Shown here: positions 35,490 through 43,299 of the stretch, in pieces
Numbering within the stretch: the first letter of the stretch is position 1
How the letters are laid out: each line of letters starts with the position of its first letter
Assembly (NCBI GenBank): GCA_026984455.1
Contig: JALSSC010000032.1
Coordinates: 1 to 59,100, forward strand
Length of the DNA: 59,100 nucleotides
Direction: 5' to 3'
Source of the DNA: Chromatiaceae bacterium
GTDB lineage: Bacteria; Pseudomonadota; Gammaproteobacteria; Chromatiales; Chromatiaceae
Made by a program: the position numbers and the translations under genes
The notes under the pieces: model-generated
What the model saw: only the letters and a program-made list of their open reading frames with translations
Database searches by the model: none
What the model was told of the DNA's origin: nothing

Positions 35490-36926
35490 ATGACATTCGT
35501 GACTAACGACCTCGTGGCGGCCCTACCGGAGATCATCCTGCTCTCCATGGCCTGTGCCCTCCTGGTGATCGACCTCTACCTGAAACCGGCCCGGCGGGCA
35601 CTGATCTATGCCCTGGCTCAGATCACTCTGATCCTGGCCCTGGTGGCGGCGGCCTGGGTGGGCGGTGGTCCGCGTGAGACCCTCTTCGACGGGAGCTTTA
35701 TCCGCGATCCCCTGGCCGATACGCTAAAGATCGGCCTGTACCTCGTCACCCTGCTGGTATTCGTCTACGCCAAGGACGACCTGCGCCGCCTGGGCCTGTT
35801 CAAGGGGGAATATTACGTCCTCGCCCTGTTCGCCGTACTGGGTATGAGCATCATGGTCTCCGCGGGAGGCTTCCTCAGCCTCTATCTCGGCTTGGAACTC
35901 TTGGCCCTGTGCCTCTATGCGTTGGTGGCCTTCGACCGCGACTCCAAGACGGGTCCGGAGGCGGCGATGAAGTATTTCGTATTGGGGGCCATTGCCTCGG
36001 GCTTCCTGCTCTATGGCATCTCGCTGATCTACGGTGCCACTGGCTCATTCCAATTCCAAAACGTGGCGCAGGCGCTGGGCGTGACGATCCAGTCCCCTCA
36101 GGTCCTTGCCTTCGGCCTGGTGTTCGTCCTCATCGGTATTGCCTTCAAGTTTGGCGCGGTGCCTTTTCACATGTGGTCGCCCGATGTCTATAGCGGTGCC
36201 CCCACCTCGGTGGTTTCCTTCCTCGGCAGCGTGCCCAAGATCGCTGCTTTCGCCATTGCTATCCGCATTCTGGCAGAGGGGCTGGGACCGTTGCATGCCC
36301 ATTGGCAACCGATGTTGGTGGTCTTGGCGGTGCTGTCCATGGGCTTCGGCAACCTGGTGGCCATCGCCCAGACCAATATCAAACGCATGTTGGCCTATTC
36401 GACCATCTCCCATGTGGGCTTCATCTTCCTCGGGGTGCTGGCGGCGACCCCGGATGGCTATGCGGACGCCATGTTCTATGCCCTCACCTACGCCCTCATG
36501 GCAGCGGGTGGCTTCGGCATGATCATCCTTCTGGGACGTAAGGGTTTCGAGGCGGAATCCATCGCCGACTTCAAAGGCCTCAACCAGCGCAGCCCCTGGT
36601 ATGCGGCCCTCATGGCCCTTCTCATGTTTTCCATGGCCGGGGTGCCACCGACCGTGGGCTTCTTTGCCAAGTTGCTGGTCCTTGAGGCGGTGATGAACAT
36701 CGGCATGGTCTGGCTGGCGGTGGTGGGGGTGGTCTTCTCTATCGTCGGCGCCTTCTACTATCTGCGCATCGTCAAGTTCATGTACTTCGACGAGCCGGAG
36801 GATACCTTGCCTTTGTCGGTGTCGACCGACACTCACGTGGCCCTGTCTGTCAATGGTCTCTTCATGCTGGTGTTGGGTATCTACCCCACGGGTCTGATAG
36901 CCCTGTGCAAGGCGGCGTTCGGCTGA
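35490..36926 (+). CDS. nuoN: NADH-quinone oxidoreductase subunit N
   Basis: A 478-residue antiporter-like subunit, the last of the operon. Signatures are LGLELLALCLYALVAFDRDS, FKFGAVPFHMWSPDVYSGAPTSVVSFLGSVPKIAAF and LAYSTISHVGFIFLGV. It has about 14 TM helices. A diguanylate cyclase gene begins 61 bases further on the same strand, with no obvious terminator between them. Confidence 0.98.
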   Translation: MTFVTNDLVAALPEIILLSMACALLVIDLYLKPARRALIYALAQITLILALVAAAWVGGGPRETLFDGSFIRDPLADTLKIGLYLVTLLVFVYAKDDLRRLGLFKGEYYVLALFAVLGMSIMVSAGGFLSLYLGLELLALCLYALVAFDRDSKTGPEAAMKYFVLGAIASGFLLYGISLIYGATGSFQFQNVAQALGVTIQSPQVLAFGLVFVLIGIAFKFGAVPFHMWSPDVYSGAPTSVVSFLGSVPKIAAFAIAIRILAEGLGPLHAHWQPMLVVLAVLSMGFGNLVAIAQTNIKRMLAYSTISHVGFIFLGVLAATPDGYADAMFYALTYALMAAGGFGMIILLGRKGFEAESIADFKGLNQRSPWYAALMALLMFSMAGVPPTVGFFAKLLVLEAVMNIGMVWLAVVGVVFSIVGAFYYLRIVKFMYFDEPEDTLPLSVSTDTHVALSVNGLFMLVLGIYPTGLIALCKAAFG

Positions 36927-36987
36927 GACCTCGAACGTCCTGTGCCTCTATCCGGACCCCTGAGGAGATACCTCGCCGGGTACGGGT

Positions 36988-38112
36988 ATGACCGATCTCG
37001 CCGAAGAAAACCGTAAGCTGCGAACTCGCCTGCGACGACTGACCGAAACCGCACGCCACAACGAGGCGGTCTTCCGACGCTCTCTGGCGCGGGAAGAGGC
37101 GCTGCTCGCGGCGGACGATCTGCCGGCCTTGATAGAGGCCCTAAGCGTCGGCCTGAAAGACGCCTTTGCGGTGGATGGCTTGACCTTGACCCTCGCGGAT
37201 AGCCGACGGGAACTGCGGGGCTTTCTCCTGTTTCACGGTATCGATCCAGGGGCCCTGCCGGGGGTGCGCTTCCTGGAGGCGCAGGCGGTGGCACGAGAAC
37301 TGGGCGAGCCCATACGTACGCGCCTCGGTGCCTGGCATCCGCACCGCCACGCCCATATATTCCCCGCTTCGGCACGGATCGCCAGTCTAGCGACGCTTCC
37401 CCTTGCTCGCCATGGAAGCCTTCTCGGCTATCTTTCCCTGGGCAGCCGGGACCCTCGGCGATTCGATTTTCATCTGGCTGTGGACTTCCTGGACCGCCTT
37501 GGGCAGATCGCCGCCCTGTGCATGGAGAATGCGGTGCAGCGCGAACGCTTACGCCTCCATAGTCTGACCGATGTCCTCACCGGGCTACCCAATCGCCGCC
37601 ATCTGGAGGAAAGGTTGCAACAGGAGGTGGCCCGCGCCATGCGTGAGGAACGCCCCTTGAGCGGGCTGTTCGTGGATGCGGACCATTTCAAAGCGATCAA
37701 TGACCGCTATGGACATCCCGCGGGTGACCAGGCCCTGCGACTGCTGGCCGAATGTATCCGTTCCGAGCTGCGTACCAGCGATCTCGCGGCCCGTTATGGT
37801 GGGGAGGAGTTCACCCTGATCCTTCCCGGCACCACCATCGCGGACGCCCGTGCCATCGGCGAACGCATTCGCCGGCGGGTCGCGGACGCTGAACTCGCGT
37901 TGGCCGATGGCCAGCTACTCCGCCTCACCATTTCCCTGGGAGCGAGCACGTTGGAGCCGCCGTTCTCCGGCGATGATCCAGCGGTCATGGGCAGTCGGCT
38001 CTTGAGGCAGGCAGATCAAGCCCTGTACCGGGCGAAGGCGCGCGGACGCAACCGCGTGGTGGCCTATCCGGAACTGGCGGGCGAGGTGGTCGCGGCGGGC
38101 ATTTCGCACTGA
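36988..38112 (+). CDS. DUF484-GGDEF diguanylate cyclase
   Basis: A 374-residue cytoplasmic enzyme. The N-terminal coiled coil (1-~45) and GAF-like DUF484 region (~45-190) end in ALCMENAVQRERLR. The GGDEF domain (~192-360) has GGEEF at 271-275, so it should make c-di-GMP from two GTP. The inhibitory I-site RxxD (Arg262-Asp265) is present five residues before the catalytic motif, so product inhibition is expected. It sits behind the nuo operon on the same strand; a shared transcript is possible. A DUF484 protein without GGDEF is encoded at 47859-48497, so the same sensor fold occurs twice in the window. The ligand is unknown. Confidence 0.88.
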   Translation: MTDLAEENRKLRTRLRRLTETARHNEAVFRRSLAREEALLAADDLPALIEALSVGLKDAFAVDGLTLTLADSRRELRGFLLFHGIDPGALPGVRFLEAQAVARELGEPIRTRLGAWHPHRHAHIFPASARIASLATLPLARHGSLLGYLSLGSRDPRRFDFHLAVDFLDRLGQIAALCMENAVQRERLRLHSLTDVLTGLPNRRHLEERLQQEVARAMREERPLSGLFVDADHFKAINDRYGHPAGDQALRLLAECIRSELRTSDLAARYGGEEFTLILPGTTIADARAIGERIRRRVADAELALADGQLLRLTISLGASTLEPPFSGDDPAVMGSRLLRQADQALYRAKARGRNRVVAYPELAGEVVAAGISH

Positions 38113-38127
38113 GGTCGTGCGTCCCGC

Positions 38128-38487
38128 TCACCTTTCCATGCGCCGGAAAGGTAGGATCTCCGCCTTCTTGCAGGGCAGGGGATGGTGAGGTTCGAAATCG
38201 CCCCTGGAGAGGGCGTTCAGGTATGCCAACAGCCCGCCGGGCCCTGTGACCCGCTCCCACATCATACGCGAGATACGGATGCAGGCGCCCAGGGGATGCT
38301 TGGAGCGCGCACGTTCGCCCTCGATACGCCATTGCAGTTGGCGCAGCCGTTGGCGGCGCCCGGGCGGGGCCTCGCGGATGCACTCTTCGATGAGGGCGAG
38401 ACGGAGGTCCTCGAAGGTCTCGGGAGCGCTTGCGGCGAGATGGGCCCAGTCGTCGAACTCGGCCAGGAAGAGATGGGGATCGGACAT
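38128..38487 (-). CDS. DUF3135-family protein
   Basis: A 119-residue cytoplasmic protein. It begins MSDPHLFLAEFDDWAHLAAS with PETFEDLRLALIEECI, and continues with helical RRQRLRQLQWRIEGERARSKHPLGACIRISRMMWERV. That pattern matches DUF3135, a gammaproteobacterial family of unknown function. It is convergent with the diguanylate cyclase gene (15 bases between stops) and lies downstream of hda on the same strand, separated by 86 bases. Confidence 0.7.
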   Translation of the reverse strand: MSDPHLFLAEFDDWAHLAASAPETFEDLRLALIEECIREAPPGRRQRLRQLQWRIEGERARSKHPLGACIRISRMMWERVTGPGGLLAYLNALSRGDFEPHHPLPCKKAEILPFRRMER

Positions 38488-38573
38488 GGACGCACCTCCG
38501 TAACTCCGCGTGGACCCAGCCTAGCACAAGGCCGGGTTCCAAGGGGGCAGGGTTCCGGAATCCCTTTCCCAGA

Positions 38574-39278
38574 TTATTCAGCGGTTTGGGCGATCTGTTT
38601 CACGGGCGTCGGTGCGCTGGCGGCCCGTATCACCTGGCAGATCACGGGAATGGTGGCACTGCGTTGGGCGGCGAGGGTTTCGCGGTCAAGGCGCTCCATC
38701 AACGCCCCGAGGCTGGTAGGATCGCGTGGGCAGCGGTAGAGGATGTAGCGTACGGCGGCCTCGCTGAGCTGCATCCCGCGTTCGCGGGCGTTCTGGCGCA
38801 GCCAGTGGCCCAGGGCCTCGTCGTCCAGAGGACGGAGCCGATAGCCGGGGCCCCAGGCGAGGCGTGAGGCGAGATCGGGGAGGGCGACGGGCAGGTGGGC
38901 CGCGGGCCGGTCGGCGGCCACCAGCAGGCGGCGGCCGGCCTCGCGCAGGCGGTTGAACCAAGTGAACAGGCGCGCCTCCAGGAGGCGGTCACCGGCCAGG
39001 TGGTGGAGGTCGTCGAGGCATAACAAGTCAGGTAGATCCCCGTCGGGGGGCTCTCCGAGTCCACTGGCGGGCAGGTAACGGCCGCCGGTAGCCAGGGCCG
39101 CGGCCTGGAGAAGGTGGCTGCGTCCGCTACCGGTGCTGCCCCACAGGTAGACGTAGGGTTCGTCCCCATCCAGGCAGCGGTGCACCGCCGCGAGGGCCTC
39201 GGTGTTGGCCCCGGGGATGAAGTTCTCGAGCCGGGTGGGGTGTTCCAGGCGCAGGTCCAGCGGGAGCTGGGCGGTCAT
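38574..39278 (-). CDS. hda: Hda, regulatory inactivator of DnaA
   Basis: A 234-residue AAA+ protein related to DnaA. The N-terminal MTAQLPLDLRL is the sliding-clamp-binding motif that defines the start (ATG at 39278). The Walker A is GSTGSGRSHLL (Arg in place of Lys, as usual in Hda), Walker B is LLCLDDLHHLAG, and sensor/box VII-VIII segments are DRPAAHLPVALPDLASRL and EALGHWLRQNA. With the loaded clamp it stimulates ATP hydrolysis by DnaA, preventing re-initiation. It is cotranscribed with the flavodoxin gene, four bases apart. Confidence 0.92.
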   Translation of the reverse strand: MTAQLPLDLRLEHPTRLENFIPGANTEALAAVHRCLDGDEPYVYLWGSTGSGRSHLLQAAALATGGRYLPASGLGEPPDGDLPDLLCLDDLHHLAGDRLLEARLFTWFNRLREAGRRLLVAADRPAAHLPVALPDLASRLAWGPGYRLRPLDDEALGHWLRQNARERGMQLSEAAVRYILYRCPRDPTSLGALMERLDRETLAAQRSATIPVICQVIRAASAPTPVKQIAQTAE

Positions 39279-39282
39279 GGGT

Positions 39283-39939
<657 letters not shown>

Positions 39940-39972
39940 TCATGAAAGGCTTTCCAGGATGTTGAGGCCGCG

Positions 39973-41286
39973 ATGATTCTAACCGGAAAAAAGGGTTCCC
40001 GCCCCAGGGTGGCTTGGGTCCGCCTGTGGCGCTCCCATCTACAGGCATCCGCAGTGGAGCATCGTCTGCGCCTCGTCGGCCGCTTTCTGCATCTGCTGTT
40101 CTATCGTTTCTCCGAGGACGGTGGTCTCCACCACACCGCCACCCTCACCTATACCACCCTGCTCTCGGTGGTACCCCTGATGACCGTCACCCTGGCCCTG
40201 TTCGCGGCCTTTCCGGTCTCGGAGCGGGTGGTCGGAGAGGTCCAGGACTTCATCTTCAAGAATTTCGTACCGGCCTCTGGCGAGGTGATCCATGAGTACC
40301 TCAACGAGTTCAGCCGTAAGGCCTCGCGCCTGACCGGCGCGGGTGCGGTGTTCCTGCTGGCAGTGGCGGTGTTGATGATGAGCAATATCGAGCGTGCCTT
40401 CAACACCATCTGGCAGGTGGAGCGCGGCCGTCCGCCGCTGGCCCGGTTCCTGGTCTACTGGGCGAGCCTCACCCTGGCTCCACTGCTCATCGGTAGCAGT
40501 GTGGCGGTGACCTCCTATCTGGTCTCCATACCCCTGTTCCACAACGCCGCCGAGTCCCTGGGCAGCGTGCGTCCACTGATGTTTCGGTTGTTGCCCATGC
40601 TCGCGTCGTCCCTCGCTTTCACCCTGGTCTATCTGGTGGTGCCCAACCGCAGTGTGCCCTGGCGACATGCCCTCGCCGGCGGCCTCTTGGCCGGGCTGCT
40701 GTTCGAGGGATCGAAGCGTGCCTTTGCCTTCTATGTGACCAGTTTTCCCACCTATGAGGCCATCTATGGGGCCATGGCAGTGGTGCCCATCTTCCTGATC
40801 TGGGTCTATCTGTCCTGGTTGGTGACCCTGTTGGGGGCCGAATTCACCTATTGCCTGGGGATCTTTCGCGAGGATTGGCATCCGGATCGTCCCGCCGCGG
40901 CGACCGACCTGCTTCTGGCCTACCGGGTCCTGGGTTATCTCTGGACGGCCCAGCAGGACGGGCACGGCCTGGAGGTGGAGACCCTGTTGGGGCGCGAACC
41001 CGGCCTGTCGGAGGCCGAGTTGGAAAAGCTCCTGTTACGCCTGCGCAAGGCCCGCCTGTTGGTGGTGACTGAGAACGACGAATGGGTATTGGCGCGCGAT
41101 CTGCATGATCTCACCCTGTTCGATCTCTATCGCTCGGCGCGTTTCGTCCTGCCGGACCCGGAGTGCGGACTGGAACCCGAACTCGAGGACTCCCTCGGCA
41201 AGGTGGAGCAGGACCTACAAGAAGTCCTGCGGGTGCCTTTGGCGCAGCTCTACAGGTTGCGCGCTCAGGGTTCCACGACCCGATAG
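39973..41286 (+). CDS. YihY/UPF0761-family inner-membrane protein
   Basis: A 437-residue protein with an N-terminal membrane domain (~6 TM, residues ~30-300). Signatures are HHTATLTYTTLLSVVPLMTVTLALF, MSNIERAFNTIWQVE, RSVPWRHALAGGLLAGLLFEGSKRAFAFY and YGAMAVVPIFLIWVYLSWLVTLLGAEFTYCLG. The C-terminal cytoplasmic extension (~300-437) looks like a winged-helix-type domain (LLAYRVLGYLW, LSEAELEKLLLRLRKARLL). The family was once misassigned as ribonuclease BN. Its role is not settled. Its stop is 22 bases beyond the stop of the convergent gene, so the coding regions overlap tail to tail. Confidence 0.85.
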   Translation: MILTGKKGSRPRVAWVRLWRSHLQASAVEHRLRLVGRFLHLLFYRFSEDGGLHHTATLTYTTLLSVVPLMTVTLALFAAFPVSERVVGEVQDFIFKNFVPASGEVIHEYLNEFSRKASRLTGAGAVFLLAVAVLMMSNIERAFNTIWQVERGRPPLARFLVYWASLTLAPLLIGSSVAVTSYLVSIPLFHNAAESLGSVRPLMFRLLPMLASSLAFTLVYLVVPNRSVPWRHALAGGLLAGLLFEGSKRAFAFYVTSFPTYEAIYGAMAVVPIFLIWVYLSWLVTLLGAEFTYCLGIFREDWHPDRPAAATDLLLAYRVLGYLWTAQQDGHGLEVETLLGREPGLSEAELEKLLLRLRKARLLVVTENDEWVLARDLHDLTLFDLYRSARFVLPDPECGLEPELEDSLGKVEQDLQEVLRVPLAQLYRLRAQGSTTR

Positions 41287-42818
41287 CCGCAACGGTCGAA
41301 GGCAATGGAGGCCTCCACCCGTGTAGTGGTCTCCACCAGGGTGGCAGGGCGGCCTTCGGCCACCTCCAGGGTGCGTCCCTCGCGGTACAGACCCTTGCCG
41401 ATGAGCAGGGATTCGAGGCAGGGATCCCGGCGTTCCACCCACAGGCCTGGGCGAAATCCGGCCGCATCATTACCTTCGCTGAAGACCCTGATCCGGATGG
41501 GATGGATCACGCCCTGGATCAACTGGATCCCGGCCTCCACGCGCTGTCCGTCCCGGTGAAGGGTGTGGCGCACGATGCCGCAATGGAGACGGCCATTGCC
41601 TTCTTCTTCGATCAATACCGGCTGTCCCACCGTCGGCAGGGGCCGGGATTCGGTGGGAAATTGCAGGCAGAGGCCGCCCCGGCTGCAATTTACCTTGCGG
41701 CCGCGCAGGCGCACGTATTCACCCGCTGCGGGCGGGGCCCCGGTGCCCAGGTCGATGACCTCGTCCGGCGGTGTGTCGTCGGGGGAGACACCGTGGGCCC
41801 GGGCGAGATGATGGGCCACGGCCGCCAGGCCACTGGCGCACAGGGTCCAGCCGATGCATTCGCTACGTGGGGCCTGTCTTTCCCGGCGCTGTATCCAGGC
41901 CTTGAGGATGCGCCGCATGACCCACTCGGGCTCCAGGCCTCTGAGGTGATCGAGGCCGTGCGGGGGCGGGGCGTCGTGCTGTTCCAGCGCCCGCAGGCGG
42001 TGCTTGAGTTCAGCGATGGCCGGGAGCAGGTCGAGGCAGCGGTAGCGGTCCCCGTCCATGGCCTCGCCATTCCAGGGGCGCACGGGGTCCATTCCCTGGA
42101 GATCGATGAGGAGACGCCCCGCCGGCGGGGTGCCGGCAGCGGCGGGCTCGAAGCTCGCGGCCGTTGCCAAGTGGTTGAATAGGTCGAAGGCCGCGCGTCC
42201 TTCTCCGGGCTGTAGGTGACAGGGATCGAGGGACTGCAACAGGACGATGCGCTTGACCAGGTGGGTGATGTCGCTGGCCGATTCCGGGGCATCGGGATCC
42301 GCGACTGCATCGGCCTGTATGTGGCGCTCTTGCGCCAAGCGGTACAGGGCGAGGATCTCACGCAGTCCCTGGGCGTTGCCGCAGGTATAGGATTCCAGGC
42401 TCAGGAAGAGTTCCAGGGAGAGGTATTTGACGGCGTGATAGATGGCGTGCAACAGGCGCTTGCGCTGTTTCAGCCAGGTGGGCTGTTCGAGGGCGTCGTT
42501 GACCAGGTGTTTGTAGGCGTAGCCCATCTCGGCCATGAGCCGGCGCAAAGGGGCATTGTCTCGATCCGGAGCACCGTGCGGCGCCAGTTTGAGTAGCCGG
42601 GCGCAGGGGGCGCGGAACAGGTCGGCAAGCTGGGCGCGGTGGCGCAGCCTCTCTGGATAGCGGTTGAGGGGAGTCAGGGCGGCCAGGAGTTCCGCGCCCA
42701 CCTGGGATGGATTGGCCCAGGGGAGTCGCTCCAGCCAGGAGCGCAGGCGGCCCGGATCGGTCTCCACCCGCGGGTCGGGCAGGGCGGCGGCGGGGGTGGT
42801 GAAGCGGTGTGTTGCCAC
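41265..42818 (-). CDS. Large hypothetical protein with a PilZ-like C-terminal segment
   Basis: A 517-residue cytoplasmic protein that I do not recognise as a whole. I start it at the GTG at 42818 (VATHRFTTPAAALPDP), with GGAGA seven bases upstream; the longer frame to 43214 crosses other coding DNA. Residues ~1-360 are mostly helical (LNRYPERLRHRAQLADLF, WLKQRKRLLHAIYHAVKYL). Near 380-460 there is RLRGRKVNCSRGGLCLQF, a compressed RxxxR plus NxSxxG pair as in PilZ c-di-GMP receptors, but with almost no linker between them, so binding is uncertain. The end (VVETTTRVEASIAFDRCGYRVVEP-type) overlaps the yihY-family gene by 22 bases. Confidence 0.7.
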   Translation of the reverse strand: MATHRFTTPAAALPDPRVETDPGRLRSWLERLPWANPSQVGAELLAALTPLNRYPERLRHRAQLADLFRAPCARLLKLAPHGAPDRDNAPLRRLMAEMGYAYKHLVNDALEQPTWLKQRKRLLHAIYHAVKYLSLELFLSLESYTCGNAQGLREILALYRLAQERHIQADAVADPDAPESASDITHLVKRIVLLQSLDPCHLQPGEGRAAFDLFNHLATAASFEPAAAGTPPAGRLLIDLQGMDPVRPWNGEAMDGDRYRCLDLLPAIAELKHRLRALEQHDAPPPHGLDHLRGLEPEWVMRRILKAWIQRRERQAPRSECIGWTLCASGLAAVAHHLARAHGVSPDDTPPDEVIDLGTGAPPAAGEYVRLRGRKVNCSRGGLCLQFPTESRPLPTVGQPVLIEEEGNGRLHCGIVRHTLHRDGQRVEAGIQLIQGVIHPIRIRVFSEGNDAAGFRPGLWVERRDPCLESLLIGKGLYREGRTLEVAEGRPATLVETTTRVEASIAFDRCGYRVVEP

Positions 42819-42933
42819 GGTGGCTCTCCATTCGGTCCACCCAGGTCCGGGCGGGTCGGAACGGCGATATTGGATGATCCATGATACAGGGATCGTTTCA
42901 TCCCGGACATGCCCGGGGTCCGTCCCGCCCGGT

Positions 42934-43299
42934 TCAATAGCCCCGGTAATACCAAAGGTTGTTCCATCCCGGCGGCGCGCTGTGTTCCAGGAACCACTGG
43001 TGGCGGCGTTCCTGCTCCTGCTCCCATTGCCTGCGGCGCTCCTCCAAGGCTTGGCGTCGCTGGGCGTGATAGTCGCGCAGGGCCTGGTGGCGCCGGCGGC
43101 TGTGCGCGCCGAGGGACGGGGCGCTTGTGGCGGGCGGCATGGCTTGCAGGGCGCGCTCCCAGGCGCGGCGTTGGGCGCGGACCTCGTCGAGCCAGGGGAG
43201 TGGCTCTTTCGCATCCGGGTTCGCGTCCCCTTCTTCCGCGCACAGGGGGCCCGAGGCCACGAGACCCAGGATGGCCGTCAGGAGAAGGGGCGCCTTCAT
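42934..43299 (-). CDS. Small exported Arg/Glu/Gln-rich protein
   Basis: A 121-residue protein with a signal peptide (MKAPLLLTAILGLVASGPLCA) and a highly charged helical region (residues ~42-105: RAQRRAWERALQAMPP, RRRHQALRDYHAQRRQAL, EERRRQWEQEQERRHQWF). It ends in Trp/Tyr-rich WNNLWYYRGY. It probably forms a periplasmic coiled coil. I do not recognise a family. The ATG at 43299 overlaps the glnD stop in ATGA, so it is translationally coupled to glnD. The function is unknown. Confidence 0.7.
   Translation of the reverse strand: MKAPLLLTAILGLVASGPLCAEEGDANPDAKEPLPWLDEVRAQRRAWERALQAMPPATSAPSLGAHSRRRHQALRDYHAQRRQALEERRRQWEQEQERRHQWFLEHSAPPGWNNLWYYRGY

Noticed and set aside
36927..36987. Terminator after nuoN
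   Set aside because: No stable hairpin followed by a T-run is visible.
41265..43214. A 649-residue reading of the PilZ-like protein
   Set aside because: The upstream part crosses the small exported protein gene and lacks a family signature. The GTG at 42818 has a good ribosome site.
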